Below, one piece after another: positions 23,189 to 35,625 of a stretch of 64,000 nucleotides of DNA (its first letter is position 1; each line of letters starts with the position of its first letter). The position numbers and the translations under genes are program-made. This stretch comes from Datura wrightii (Eukaryota; Streptophyta; Magnoliopsida; Solanales; Solanaceae), in the NCBI GenBank assembly GCA_035772735.1, contig JASDFA010000003.1, positions 64,166,501 through 64,230,500 of the forward strand, given 5' to 3'. The notes under the pieces are model-generated. The model worked only from the letters and a program-made list of their open reading frames with translations. It searched no databases and was not told the origin of the DNA.

Positions 23189-24764
23189 TGATCGTGGGCA
23201 AAATAGCAGGCCCAAGTGATACTTTATAACTTAGTTTTGCCTTGTTTATCTATTTATTTATATACATTTTCATGTGATTTTATATAAATGAGAATATATG
23301 TACTAACCAACATGATTAGTTCTTGTTTTGTAGATTTGAATGAATTTGAGGAACTAATTCATAAGTTGGTGAAGTAGAGGAATGGAGTCGGGAGCAATTG
23401 GCAAAAGTCGGCAAGGAGAATGCCTTGGCAAGGCTGGCCGCGCCAGGTAGCGTGCCACGCTGTGCATGTGCCTCGCCCAGCGCCGTGCCACGCCCATGCC
23501 AGGAGTACAAGAGAAGGCAACATGCAGATAGGTGAGTTGCGCGCCAGTGCCGTGCCACGCCAGGCCAGTTGCGCGCCAGCAGAATGCCATCACGCTGCAT
23601 GAGCAGTGTGTCACGCCGGCCAGCGTGGCGACCCTCGGCATATTGGCATCCAGAGGCAATTTCCAGTGTGTCCCCGCGTTACCTCCGTGTCACGGAGCAG
23701 TGCTCTGTGATACACTTCGTGACACGGAGCCGTTCCACGACAGGCTAAATTTTGCAAAATTCTCATTTACTATAAATAGGTCCCTTAGCTCCTAAAATCA
23801 TTTTGTCACGATTTTATTCTGGAAAACCACCTAGGAGTGAATGGAGAAGTGGGAGAACTCATCTAGGAATTGTCAAATTCCCTTCTCTTCTACCAATTTC
23901 TGTAAGTATGTTAGTTTATTAATGTTTTCTTGTAATTTTACGAACATGAATAGCTTGAACCCTTCCTTTAGGGTTGAAGCCATGAGTTATGATTGTGTTT
24001 TTACGAATTTGTGTTGGAATTAAGTTATTGATTGCTGTTTTGTCTTGCATTCTGAATTATTGGTTGTTTTTATGATTGATCACCATTAAAACCTACACGT
24101 TAACTTAGGCATTTGCTTGAGAAAGCATTTATCTAGGTCAGAACATGAGAATGTAAGGAGCATGATTGTATCTCACGATATAATTTGTGTTACGATAGAA
24201 ATATACCTAACACCTTGCTTGGTTGATAAAACGGGATGATCTAGGCACCAACTTAGAATTATCACATCATCACTCGAAGAAGTAGTTGTGAAGCTAAGTT
24301 GAGTCGAATGATTAGGTGTACGAGAGTCCCTAATCATTTCCACGTAGACCACATCCACGTAATTAATTGCCTACGAACTATAATTAGCATCCTCGCTCAC
24401 AATGTTGCAGTGAGGCTTGTTTGTCGTGTTTAGAGTCTCGAAAGGCCATGAACATGCAATTCTAATTATGTGAGACGATAATTAATAGTTTCATACTTAA
24501 ACCATTGCAAATTGTAACAGCGCGTGATTATCTGGTTTTAACTCTATGTTGCTCCTAGAGTGAATTCAGAATATTTCATTGACCAAAATTAAACTTAATT
24601 AAACCTTCTTGAAAAAATCTATAATCAACATTTTTGTTATTTAATATCATACTTTAACTCGATAGTTAGCGGAATGGGTCCAGTCCCTGTGGGTTCGACA
24701 TTCCGGTTCTTAAAAAGAGCCACTATATTACTTGCATGACCCATACACTTGCGGGGAGCGAACA
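23189..24764 (+). repeat. B 5' LTR
   Basis: Ends AGCGAACA just before AGTTTTT and the primer site. It contains a GC-rich block of TGCCACGC words (about 23420-23600), a palindrome CTCCGTG-T-CACGGAG near 23681-23695, TATAAATA at 23771-23778 and a TGTAAGTATG donor-like site at 23901. Confidence 0.94.
23771..23778 (+). promoter_or_regulatory. TATA box of B 5' LTR (TATAAATA)
   Basis: TATAAATA directly downstream of the palindromic CGTGACACGGAG region; identical in the 3' LTR at 29889-29896 and at matching positions in A and C. Confidence 0.7.
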
Positions 24765-24882
24765 AGTTTTTGGCGTCGTTGCCGGGGACTCGGTGAAGTT
24801 TTGATAATTTATTTGTTTTTGTGTGACTTTTAAAAATTTCCTTAAGTGTTGAGAAACTTGGTCTTAGTCTGATCATTTGCAG
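23902..24882 (+). other. candidate leader intron of element B
   Basis: CT|GTAAGT in the LTR to ATTTGCAG before gag, matching A and C in position. It would remove the primer site from a gag mRNA. Not tested. Confidence 0.4.
24771..24788 (+). promoter_or_regulatory. B primer-binding site (tRNA-Asp)
   Basis: TGGCGTCGTTGCCGGGGA, one substitution from the tRNA-Asp complement, seven bases after the LTR end (24764). Confidence 0.9.
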
Positions 24883-26769
24883 GTGACAGGTTGTCCTGCC
24901 GAGCTGGCTAAAAATAGAGAGCTTGTGGAACCGTTTCTTGAACCTGAACGTCAAATCCATTTGCGAAGGACAGTAGCTCTAGAGCAAAAGCTGAAGTGAC
25001 TTCAAGAAAAGGTACAACAACAACCACCCGGGGGACAAGCACAATTGTCATCGGAAGCAATGGAAGCTAGACCAGTTCGCGAAGTGGCAATCCCACAAGT
25101 GACTAATGTGAACTCTAGTATCCGGAAACCGGAGCCTGGAGGGAACTTTGACCTTAACCAGAACATGGTGCAGCTGTTACATTCTAGTGGTCAATTCAAT
25201 GGGATGGCACATGAGGACCCGCAGCAGCACTTACAGAACTTTCTAGAGATTAGTGACACGTTTATCCCCACCGGCGTGTCCACAGATTATGTCCGACTGA
25301 CCCTCTTTCCCTTTTCATTGTTGGGAGAGGCAAAAAAATGGTTAAAAGCTGAGCGACCTAACTCCATAACTTCTTGGAATGATTTGGCAAGAAAGTTCCT
25401 TATCAGATTTTTTCCTTCAGGCAAGACTGCAAAGTTGAGAAGTGAAATACTAAGTTTCAAGCAGAGGTCGGATGAGAATTTATATTTGGCTTGGGAAAGA
25501 TTCAAGTCATTGTTGAGAGACTGTCCCCATCACCAGCAATCAAATGAAGTGCTGGCTCATACCTTTGTAGAAAGTCTAGACCCACACACGAAAATATTAC
25601 TAGACTCTGCATCGGGTGGGCAAGCCTTAGAGAAGACATATGATGAGTTGTACACTTTGTTGAACAGAATTGCTCAAGGAAATCCATAGTGGCACAGCGA
25701 GTCATCTAGAGGGGCAGGAAAGAGATCAGGATTGATAGAGGTAGATGGAATGAATGCCTTGGCAGCGCAGTTAGCTTCGTTCCAGCATCAGATGATGACT
25801 AAGTTCAATAAACTGAGTATGAACCAACAACAAGGCCAGGTTAATGCAGTTCAGTAAGCTCCTAGTTGGTGCGAAATTTGTGGTAACAATGGGCATAATG
25901 CAGAATCTTGTGGAGCCAATCCGGAATCAGTCAATTTTGTTGGGAATGTGCAGAGGAACAATCAGAATTTCGAACACAACTACAACAAGAATTGGCAGAG
26001 CCACCCGAATTTTTCTTGGGGTGGAAACCAAAAGCAGAGCTATATGAAACCTCAACAGCAACAGTATCAGCAGAATAGGCAGAATGATGGTCAATTGAGT
26101 AGTAGCATTGAGGAAACATTGCAGAAAATCATGGAGACCCAGACTTAGCGGAAAATCAGGCAAGGATGGCAACAGACTTAAAGAATCAGCAAGTGGCCAC
26201 CCACAATCTTGAAAAACAAGTGGGTCAGAAGCAGCTACTCAAAACATGATATCGCAGGGGGATTACCAAGAGACACGGATCCTAATCCCTGGCAGGTCAA
26301 TGCCATCAGTTTGAGAAGTGGCAAGCAATTAGATGATGCAGTGCCAAAAGAGATGAGAAAGGAGGTGCAGCTGGAGTTGGTTAGACCAGGACCATCCACC
26401 AACACGGGAGATAATCAGAGTGCTGGGCGACAAAATGCACAATCTTCATTGAAGCCAGCACAAAGACCACCACCACTATTCCCTCAGAAATTCAGAAAGA
26501 GCAAGGAGGAGGAATGCTTCAAAAAGTTCTTTGAGAGCTTCAAAGAACTTCACATAAATTTTCCTCTTATTGATATTTTGCAGGGAATGCCTAAGTATGC
26601 TAAATACTTGAAGGATGTGATGGCGAACAAAGTTAGATTGGTGGATGCCCAGACTATAGCACTGATTGAGGAGTGCAGTCACCGGGTATTGAGCAAGATT
26701 CCGAAGAAGCTCAAAGACCTAGGTAGTTTTACCCTCCCCATACAAATTGGTAAAGCTGAAGTGCTATGA
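24883..26769 (+). pseudogene. gag: B gag (Athila-like), two stops and a small deletion
   Basis: From AELAKNRELVEPFLEPERQ the frame runs to an early TGA (LK*LQ near 25000). The first downstream ATG is at 25060 (MEARPVREVAIP). The core is open to 25689 (SIRKPEPGG, SWNDLARKFLIRFFPSGKT, LLRDCPHHQQSNEV, TYDELYTLLNRIAQGNP), where GAG of A is TAG. The frame resumes in phase and meets TAA where A has CAA (near 25855). The zinc knuckle WCEICGNNGHNAESC lies near 25868-25912. A small deletion near 26145 shifts the frame. From 26209 the C-terminal part is open to 26769 (SDTDPNPWQVNAISLRSGKQ-like text, FKELHINFPLIDILQGMP). Structural protein of the particle when intact. Confidence 0.88.
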
Positions 26770-27353
26770 GCTTTGTGTGATTTAGGGGCAACATTTAACC
26801 TAATGCCCCTATCTTTATTCAACACCCTGGGTTGGAAAAATCGAGGCCAACGAGGTTGATACTGCAGCTAGCCAATAAGTCACGAGTGACACCTGATGGA
26901 ATAATAGAGGACCTTCTCATCAAAGTAGGTAAGTTTATTATACCTGCTGATTTTATCATCTTAGATTTTCAGGTTGATGACCAAGTACCCTTAATTTTGG
27001 GATGGCCATTCTTGGACATTGGAGGAGCGGTGATTGATTGGAGAGCAGGGACCCTGAAAATGAGGGTCGAGGATGAAGAAGAACTCTTCTGAGTATACCA
27101 AGAAATGAACCCATCCACGCACTACAGAAACCTTTGTCAGGTTAGTGTGCTGTCAGAGGATGAGTGTGGGGTGGGGGATTCATCAGGTCCATGGACAAAG
27201 GTTATGACAAGTGTTCAGCCCGAGTCTGATAAAGGGATTCAGAGTGTAAAGAAGTTGGAGAAAGAGAGGAATAGAGTGGAGGCTGTTTCCTTTGAAAATC
27301 AAAAGAAAAGGAGATGGTTCCCGAACGGGAACCCAGGTATGAGGATGTCTTGA
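26770..27353 (+). pseudogene. B aspartic protease, one frameshift
   Basis: CDLGATFNLMPL (active-site D-L-G-A) follows a stop at 26767. A one-base loss near 26833 shifts the frame to 26832-27092 (FIIPADFIILDFQVDDQVPL, ILGWPFLDIGGAVIDW). In ILGWPFL the arginine of ILGRPFL is replaced. A TGA at 27090 is followed by the acidic/basic linker tail 27105-27353. No RT follows. Confidence 0.85.
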
Positions 27354-27366
27354 AAAGGATAGTCCA

Positions 27367-27416
27367 CGTCGTGCCGCGACATAAAATTAGGCGGCGCTGC
27401 TTGGGAGGCAACCCAA
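27367..27416 (+). promoter_or_regulatory. tandem hairpins after pro in B
   Basis: CGTCGTGCCGCGAC (27367-27380) pairs GTCG with CGAC. TTGGGAGGCAACCCAA (27401-27416) pairs TTGGG with CCCAA around loop AGGCAA. Conserved in position with A and C. Confidence 0.65.
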
Positions 27417-29306
27417 AGGTACCACAGGTACATTTTGTGATTTTTGTTTTCGTTGATTTTGTTTATTTTCAATTTGTGTTGTTTTTGGTGGAAAGTTACG
27501 CACAGAAATAGGGGAAGTCTAAGTACCCTTGGAGGAGGAAGCTAAGAAGCTTGAAAGAGGAAAAGTGTGGGGTTGAATACCCACTTGTTCAAATGAAGAT
27601 AAAAATGTTGTTAGCTAGGCCTAAAGGCCTCAGGGAGTATTTCTCACCCTCTTTCAATTTTAATTTGATGCTATGAGGACATAGCACGATTCAAGTGTGG
27701 GGTGAGAAAAATTTCAAGGGAAATTCACAAAATTTTTTGTTCTTAATGATTTTTCGTGAATCTAATGCTTGTGCGAAATAATTGAAATTTTTTTGTGATT
27801 TTTGTGAGTCATGTATGACTTCATCACCGGTTGGTTTTTCTTTTCGGTTCTTTTCCGACGGGGGGTCTTTGAACCGAAGAATAAAATTTTCTTTGTCTGT
27901 ATATAATGTTTTTAGTCATAGTTAGGGACCGTTTCCGATGATGGATGGATGACGACCGTCTTGAGGGAAATTAGTCAATAAGTTTTGGTTTTTGAACCCG
28001 TAGCTAATCGATGCTTGATGTTCTTGTTATGTGCTATAAGTGATTGTAAGATGCAAGTTTGTTTATGTGAAGCATGCAAGTTTATAACTTTGTGTGAGAC
28101 ACTTAGGTTCTTGAATTTGACTCAATATGATTAAAGCTTAATTCTGAATTCTTGTGATTAGCTAAGTTAAGAGTCTGTTGAATGCGACTTGATTTGAGCA
28201 TGTGCCATGAGTGTAAGGTTTTTGAGTATTCTATGCTATTGTGGAGTGTCTAGAACTTGCCTGGTTTGTTTATAAAACAAAATGAAGGATGTCAATTGTA
28301 GGAAATGATTGAGGCATTTCTTTGAATGAACCTTAATGTTATCCCTCACTTTACCTACCTTGAATAATTAATCCTAGTTAGTCCCATTGAACCTTGAGCC
28401 TATTCTTTGATAGATGCAACATAAGCTTAATCCTTTTCTTTCATTAGCCTTGAATTTGATCCAAAACTCCTAAGCGCTTAAGGAAAAAATCTGAAAGAGT
28501 GAAGGAGTGAGAAGAATGAAAAAGAAGGAAAAGTAGCAGTTGTAAAAGTTGAGAAAGGTCAAGGGTGCACTTGTTTGAAAATGGTTGAGTATTAGTAGGG
28601 AGTAAGAAAATAAATTGATGAAAAAGTTGCTTATAGAACTCCTTACCTATAAGCCAAGAGTGCCTAAAGAAATGGGGAAACAAAAGAGGAAAAGGAAAGC
28701 TGAAAAGAGATAAAGGTGAAATAAGAGAAGGGAAGTTCGTACTGAGGGCGTGATGTATTAAAAGCGCTTAGGGAAGATAGTCACTATGACTAGCCAGAAT
28801 AGTACCTACCCGCCCCTTAGCCACATTACAACCTAAAAAGTCCTACTTGATCTTACATCCTTAAATTTGTGGAGTAAAACACTAAGGGCAAGCTTATGGG
28901 ACATTACATGATGCATGTGAATTCTTTGTGAGAGTGAGCGTAATTCTATTCATTTACCCATACATGGTGTGATTTAAAACTTTTTTGCATGTGAAAATGG
29001 GTAACTCTCTTGTTGTGAGGGAACATGTTGACTGAAGGATATAATTCATGTTGGATTTCTTGATCAGTTGATTTGAATGAGTTTGCTAAGATTGAGAGTC
29101 AATTCTTGAGGTTAGGAAGTCTTAACATAGTTAAAATTGATTTTAATGGTAAAATCTTGCATGGTCTATTTGTAACTTGCTATCTTACATAGTCATTATA
29201 GTCGTAGCTTGAATTGTCTTGCTAAATTAGTTATGTCTGAGTCTTCATTTACATGAGATGTAAAAGGGTTGTTCGAAGAAGAACAAGGTTTTAAGTGTGG
29301 GGTAGG
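27417..29306 (+). other. B noncoding 3' domain
   Basis: No supported ORF. Contains the 8-bp hairpin TTCGGTTC/GAACCGAA (27843-27878), the GATGGATGACGACCGTCTT tract near 27945, two internal copies of AAGTGTGGGGT (27563 and 27693), the long conserved run from AGTCCTACTTGATCTTAC to TGATGCATGTGAATTC (28840-28924), the hairpin TTGTTC/GAACAA (29269-29286) and the terminal AAGTGTGGGGTAGG polypurine tract (29293-29306). Confidence 0.7.
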
Positions 29307-30883
29307 TGATCGTGGGCAAAATAGCAGGCCCAAGTGATACTTTATAACTTAGTTTTGCCTTGTTTATCTATTCATTTATATATATTTTCATGTGATTTTA
29401 TATAAATGAGAATATATGTACTAACCAACATGATTAGTTCTTGTTTTGTAGGTTTGAATGAATTTGAGGAACTAATTCATAAGTTGGTGAAGTAGAGGAT
29501 TGGAGTCGGGAGCAATTGGCAAAAGTCGGCAAGGAGCATGCCTTGGCAAGGCTGGCCGTGCCAGGCAGCATGCCACGCTGTGCGTGTGCCATGCCCAGCG
29601 CCGTGCCACGCCCATGCCAGGCACACTAGAGAAGGCAGCATGCAGGCAGGTGAGTTGCACGCCAGTGCCGTGCCACGCCAGGCCAGCTGCACGCCTGCAG
29701 CATGCCATCGCGCTGCATAAGCAGCGTGTCATGCCGGCCAACGCAGCGACCCTCGGCAGATTGGCATCCAGAGGCAATTTCTAGTGTGCCTCCGCGTTAC
29801 CTCCGTGTCACGTACGCATTGCTCCGTGATACACTTCGTGACACGGAGCCGTTCACGACAGGCTAAATTTTGCAAAATTCTCATTTACTATAAATAGGTC
29901 CCTTAGCTTCTAAAATCATTTTGTCACGATTTTATTCTGGAAAACCACCTAGGAGTGAAGGGAGAAGTGGGAGAACTCATCTAGGGTTTGTCAAATTCCC
30001 TTCTCTTCTACCAATTTCTGTAAGTATGTTAGTTTATTAATGTTTTCTTGTAATTTTACCAACATGAATGGCTAGAACCCTTCCTCTAGGGTTGAAGCCA
30101 TTAGTTATGATTGTGTTTTTATGAATTTGTGTTGGAATTAAGTTATTGATTGTTGTTTTGTCTTGCATTCTGAATTATTGGTTGTTTTTACGATTGATCA
30201 CCATGAAAACGTACATGTTAACTTAGGCATTTGCTTGAGAAAGCATTTACCTAGGTCAGAACATGAGAATGTAAGGAGCATGATTGTGTCTCACGATATA
30301 ATTTGTGTTAGGATAGAAATATACCTAACACCTTACTTGGTTGATAAAACATGATGAGCTAGGCACCAACTTAGAATTATCACATCACCACTCGAAGAAG
30401 TAGTTGTGAAGCTAAGTTGAGTCGAATGATTAGGTGTACGAGAGTCCCTAATCATTTCCACATAAACCACATCTACGTAAATTAATTGCCCACAAACTAG
30501 AATTAGCATCCTCGATCACAATGTTGCAGTGAGGCTAGTTTGTCGTGTTTAGAGGCTTGAAAGGCCATGAACATGCAATTCTATTTATGTGAGATGACAA
30601 TTAATAGTTTCATACTTAAACCATTGCAAATCGTAACAGCGCATGATTATCTGGTTTTAACTCTATGTTGCTCCTAGAGTGAATTCAGAATATTTTGTTG
30701 ACCAAAATTAAACTTAATTAAACCTTCTCGAAAAAATCTATAATCAACATTTTTGATATTTAATATCATACTTTATCTCGATACCTAGCGGAATGGGTCC
30801 AGTCCCTGTGGGTTCAACATTCCAGTTTTTTAAAAGAGCCACTATATTACTTGCACGACCCGTACACTTGCGGGGAGCGAATA
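29307..30883 (+). repeat. B 3' LTR
   Basis: 1577 bp copy of the 5' LTR. The last bases read AATA instead of AACA. Followed by GTGCA. Confidence 0.94.
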
Positions 30884-30888
30884 GTGCA

Positions 30889-31612
30889 CCCCATGGAGAC
30901 TTACTCGGCCTGATAAAGCCTTTTTCTAAAAAGTCTTTCAATTGATTTTTCAACTCTTTCAGCTCGGCTGGGGCAATTCTGTAGGGCGGGATAGAAATGG
31001 GCTGCGTGTTGGGAAGAAGGTCTATACCGAAATCAATCTCCCACTTGGGAGGTACACCTAGCAAATCCTCAAGAAAGACCTCCGGGTACTCACATACGAC
31101 TGGAACTGACTGAATGGTTGGGGTCTCGGACTCCATGTCCTTAAACCTAACTAAATGTTACATGCAACCCTTGGAAATCATCTTCCTGGCCTTAAGATAA
31201 GAAATAAATTGACCTACAGTCACACCTGAACCACCCCTCCACTCAAAAACTGACTTACCGAAAATTATGAACTCTACTGGCCGAGTTCTACAATTAAGTA
31301 AAGCATAGCATGTATATAGCCAATCTATGCCAAGAATAACATCGAAATCGGTCATGATAACTCCATCAAATCTATTGAGGTGACCTTATGAAGAACTGAT
31401 ACTGGGCAATCTCTCTATACCCGTCTAGCTATAACTTAGTCACCTACTGGTGTAGAAACTGAGAAGGGCTCTGATAAGATATCGGGACTGACTATGAAGA
31501 TACTAGCTATATAAGGTGTCAAAAAAGATAGGGTAGCCCCTTGATCTAGCAAAGCATACACATCAACATGAAAGACTCTCAATATACCGGTGACTACATC
31601 TGGTGAGGTCTC
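30889..31612 (-). pseudogene. pol: D protease and RT start
   Basis: Minus strand, continuing from gag. The protease strip is LRVFHVDVYALLDQGATLSFL (D-Q-G-A, unusual at the second residue), then SEPFSVSTPVGD. Stops and shifts follow near 31440-31360. Frame 31355-31158 has DFDVILGIDWLYTCYALLNC and ARKMISKGCM; frame 31136-30889 has VCEYPEVFLEDLLGVPP, PISIPPYRIAPAELKELKNQ and GFIRPSKSPWG, where B cuts in. Frames that continue past 30889 into B are artefacts. Confidence 0.88.
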
Positions 31613-32830
31613 CTACTCCTGGCGAGTTGCTAAGGCATAAAATCCGTTCTGACGCTGCCCGCCAGCTATGCTAGTAGATGCCCCCTTATGTGATGTGCGT
31701 GGGGGAGGAGCTGCTGAACTAGAAGCCCGCCTCGGCCCACAACCTGATCCTGCCTCATAGCCATACAATCTCTTAGCATATGTCCAGGATGCCCACATCC
31801 AAAAAACAGCTCGTGATCCTGCGAAGCACTGGCCCGTGTGGCCTCGGCAACATCTGCGGTAGGCTGCAATGCTAGAATCTGTGGGTCTGCTGCTATGACC
31901 CCTCGAGCCTGATGCTCGCCCCCTCTGATCGTGTTGGGGCCTAGATGGCACACTCACGACTGATAATGCAGGGGCAGGTGATCTCTGGTGGGTCTGCTGT
32001 AGATGCCCACCACCAGACCTCTGCTTAGTGAATCTGTGGTCCTCGGTCTGGGCCCTCTTGGCCTCCTTTTCCCTCGAGTGTGCTGCCTCCATCTGCTGAG
32101 CATAGAACACTATGCGAGAGAAGTCCACGTCCTGGTGGAGCATAGCTGTCCTGCAGTCCTTGTCCAAATATACTGCAATACCATGCACAAATCTACTCAC
32201 CCGCGCCCGCTGGTCAGCCACCAACTCAGGGGCATATTTAGATAAGCGGGTGAACTCAAGGGAGTACTCTTGGACAATCATCTTCCCTTGCTTTATATTC
32301 ACAAATTCAACTGCTTTCAACTCTCTAATTTCTCGAGGGAAGAATCGATCGAGAAATGCAACCTGCAACTCCTCCCATGTGACTGGACCTGCTCCAGCAA
32401 CCCTGCTGTCCTTTCACTGGTGGAACCAAATATGAGAAAACCCCTTCAATTGGTAGGAGGCCAACTTTGCACACTCTACACTGCTCACCCCCATAACCTG
32501 GGTGATCTTGACAATCTCATCAATGAAGTCATGGGGGTCCTCACCTACCTTGGACCCCAAGAACTCTGGCGGGTTCATTTTAAAAAAGTCTAGGACTCTG
32601 GCCATCACCGCATTACCGTTCTGAGGAACATGCGCAACGTCCTACTGATTAACCTAAGCGTTCAAGGCATGCGCCAACATCTGGATGGCAGCTCGAAACT
32701 TAGCATGAGCGGCTGGCTCCGGTGCCTGGGGCTCCTGAACTGGTGAGGCTGGCTAATGCCCATAATCGTTTCCCTTATTGGGGCCTTCACTACCTCCATT
32801 CCTCCTTCCATTCATCCTCCTAGGAGCCAT
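31613..32830 (-). pseudogene. gag: D gag
   Basis: The start ATG at 32830 gives MAPRRMNGRRNGG, matching MAPSRIIRRRNRN of E. Stops follow in the N-terminal linker. The core is readable at 32608-32414 (FFKMNPPEFLGSKVGEDPHD, ASYQLKGFSHIWF), where TGG has become TGA, and again at 32368-31960 (FLDRFFPREIRELKA, EYSLEFTRLSKYAPELV). A shift near 31950 moves the end to another frame with a zinc knuckle FGCGHPGHMLRDC (near 31805-31767). Leader of about 200 bp upstream to the primer site. Confidence 0.88.
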
Positions 32831-33025
32831 AATTCTGCAATTTTGAATAACACAAATAAGAAGGATAGAAAGGTTTTTCCATTGCACGACATAGATCATG
32901 AAAGAAGAGAACATTTCCTAAAATGTTTAGTAGCCTCTTCGTCATAATAGTGGCATGCTTCACACCCATGAAAAAGACTCTACCTAACGGAGATTCTATA
33001 CTCCCTAAGACACATCAAACCTATT

Positions 33026-33037
33026 TCTCTAATACCA
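33026..33037 (-). promoter_or_regulatory. D primer-binding site (tRNA-iMet, two substitutions)
   Basis: Minus strand reads TGGTATTAGAGA against TGGTATCAGAGC, four bases from the LTR end at 33042. Confidence 0.85.
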
Positions 33038-33041
33038 AGTT

Positions 33042-35625
33042 TGTCACGACCTGAATGGAGGCCTGGATCGTAGACAAGGGACAAGGGACCCCGAGAGACC
33101 CCAAGTCGATCCATGGTGCATGCATACAACTATTCTCAATTAAACAAGCGGGACATTAAACATAAAACATAGAGAAAGCATAACCATGGCATAACATCAA
33201 GAAATACTGGATGTATACAAGAGCTGAGTACTACATACTAGTCTTAAAGCCTCTACTACATACGATGGGTTGATGGGACAACATCCCCAACTAACCCAAA
33301 TAATATTGAAACTCAAGATAACATAAAAGTCTGTCAAACAGCCCTCGAAACATGAGGACTCACCAATGAGCTAATAGCGTAAGCTGAGATGGACTAAGGA
33401 TGATGACGATCCTGAGATCCGAACCCTATATCATGAAATGATACAGCACACAAAGTATGCGGTCAGTATGTGGAATGTACCGAGTATGCAAGGTAAGTAA
33501 AACCGCGAAGCAATATAATTCCTTTTAAGTTATACATATATCATAAGCTTTTAAGGATAAGAATAAGACTACATGCATTCATTATGAAATCATACTTATA
33601 TTATACATGATCATGCATGGCTTTAGAACATCATGACTGACTCGAATGACTCAAGCTGAAACATAAAATTTATATCAAAAGTGAAACCATGAGTCGAACC
33701 TTACTTCTTGTACATGCATGCATAACTAATCATCATGAATAGTGAATGTGCAACCTGAATGATATGCATAGTGGGAGACTCATAACTTAACCGACATACC
33801 ACGATAGAGCTTATGTGGTCCCAACTATCACACTCAAGTGGGAAGATACGTCCATAATCTTTCTAGGGCGATGGATGCTACCAAGGTATCGACATCAAGC
33901 TCAAGGGCCAAACGGCCCGGGGATAGTTAACAAGGGAGGTCCCAATAATGTATAAGTATCAACCTACATTGGCGCATAGTTCTGGGGCATAGGGTAGTCG
34001 ACCCTTAACCCGCTCGATGCTAGACTCTTCTCCCAAAAACATGCAATGCTCTACATCGTATATAAAGAAGCTCAACATCGTCTATTGATGAAGCTAAACA
34101 TTGTCAATCGACAAAGCTCAACATCATCCCTCGATGAAGCTCTATATGAAGTCATGCATAAATCAATATCATATGAAAGGAAGCTCAACATTATCTATTG
34201 AAAAAGCTAATAAGATCGTGCATAGACTCAATATCATATATAATGAAGCTTAACATTGTCTATCGACAAAGCTTATAGTGACACACATCTCAATCATGAT
34301 TTCATGCCTATAGAAGGCTTTACTTTGAAACGTACCACAAGCTAGAATTTGTAATAAGAGTTGAGGAAAATTCACTTCAAACCATGTGGTAAGCTTATGT
34401 CGAGGAAAATCATTACTTTAAAACATCATGTGGGCATCACCCAAAGCTCTATCATACTTGGATTTATTCAATTCACTTTTAAAGCATCAATACAATCATG
34501 GGTAGGGTTAGAAACATGCTTTTCGTCATTTATTTCATCATCACTACACATGTATCGCAAATCACCTCTTCTATGAACTATTCATCCATGGCGTTTTAGA
34601 TTCAATTTTTAGAAAAACAATTTTTATAAGAGAAACAAGTTAGAATCCACCCAAGCTTCATAAATCATCAATATCAACTCAATCTAATCATATCCATGAA
34701 TAGAGATATAAGAACCATACAATTGATCAAAACCCCATAATTGATTATTCATAATTTAACACTAATTGATAGGAAATGGGCATGGGTGTGGAAGGAAGAC
34801 ACCTATTAAAACCCTACATACCTGAAAATGGATTGACTCAAAGTTCCTTGAATACCCACAAAGAAATTGATGGAAAACTGGGAAAAAGACCATGAATCTC
34901 CCAAAATCTCTCAATGTTCTTGCATGAGAATGGGCATGCATAAGGGATTTAATTCATCTTATCACACTCAGAAAATCTCCAAAATGACGTAGTTTAGGGT
35001 CTAAAATTGTGGAAAAGTCGAAAATGCCCTTAATGAACCTGCCTTGAAAACTGGCGGATAGAACCCACGGGTCGTGGAAACAACCCACGGCCCACCTGTC
35101 TCTTTGTTGAAGACACTGCTGAAAGCCCATTGTAAGAATTGTACCACGGACACACAAGACGGATCGTCCTAAGCTTCAACAGACCATTCCTTTGGTCGTT
35201 CTTTCCTTCTTCTGAAACTCTGCACTCCCATTCCATGAGTATCACCACGGCTTGTTGTAAGCTTCAACGGGTCATGGTTTCCACCCGTTGTATCCACTGC
35301 AACAGTCCACAGCCCTACCACAACTGCTAACAGCGGACCGTCCTTCCTCACAATGGGCCGTTGTAACACCCGTTGTTACTTCAGCCATCTAGGCTGACTC
35401 CTTACCACGACCACCATGACGGCTTGTTGTTTGTTACAATGGGTCATCGAATCAACCGTTGTTTCCCCTTGACATCTGAACTCCTAAACCCACGACCACA
35501 AATGACCGCCCGTGGTTACTTACCACGAGTCGTGGTTCTGTTGTTTTGCAATCTTTTCCCCAACTTTCAGTAGTTTTGCATTTTAGCTTCCCGGGTCTAC
35601 TCCTAAGCACTTCCGAGGTATTACA
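33042..35625 (-). repeat. D 5' LTR
   Basis: 2584 bp, uninterrupted partner of the split 3' LTR. It holds the tandem repeat (34066-34275), the intact target site that A hit in the other copy (near 35126), and a region of palindromic words (35050-35540) including the perfect ACCACGA-G-TCGTGGT at 35522-35536. Confidence 0.92.
34066..34275. repeat. degenerate tandem repeat in D 5' LTR
   Basis: Same about 23-bp units as at 2636-2845 (GAAGCTCAACATCGTCTATTG and variants), with different point changes in the two copies. Confidence 0.72.

Larger units (their letters stand above)
23189..30883 (+). mobile_element. Element B: non-autonomous gag-pro LTR retrotransposon, sister of A
   Basis: Plus-strand element of 7695 bp with a perfect GTGCA target duplication (23184-23188 and 30884-30888), inserted in the RT of D. 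LTRs are 1576 and 1577 bp, both starting TGATCGTGGGCA, and differ by an estimated few percent. The primer site is of tRNA-Asp type. Gag and protease are recognisable with a few stops and shifts, followed by the same noncoding 3' domain as A. No RT, RNase H or integrase is present. Confidence 0.95.
1609..35625 (-). mobile_element. Element D: Del/Tekay-type Ty3/gypsy retrotransposon, split by A, E and B
   Basis: Minus-strand chromovirus-type LTR retrotransposon. Its 5' LTR is 33042-35625. Its 3' LTR is 1609-3694 plus 11409-11912, interrupted by element A. Both LTRs end in the family pattern (minus strand TGTAATACC at the start, GTCGTGACA at the end). The order on the minus strand is PBS, gag, protease, RT, RNase H, integrase, a degenerate chromodomain region and a polypurine tract, as in Del/Tekay. 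The pol is cut by E between the codons for YPLP and RIND, and by B just after SPWG. With A, E and B removed, the LTRs come to 2584 and about 2585 bp. Many stops and frameshifts make it inactive, and the RT motif reads FIDN instead of FIDD. The outer flanks (CCGGA left, ATATC right) do not match. Confidence 0.93.

Noticed and set aside
24637..24960. 107-codon minus-strand ORF with ...FAPRKCMGHASNIVALFKN
   Set aside because: Antisense of the B 5' LTR and gag leader. It resembles 30744-30888 only because both are antisense to B LTRs.
30744..30888. Continuation of the D RT frame into ...FAPRKC...
   Set aside because: These codons are read from the antisense of the B LTR after the insertion point; the true D continuation is at 23188.
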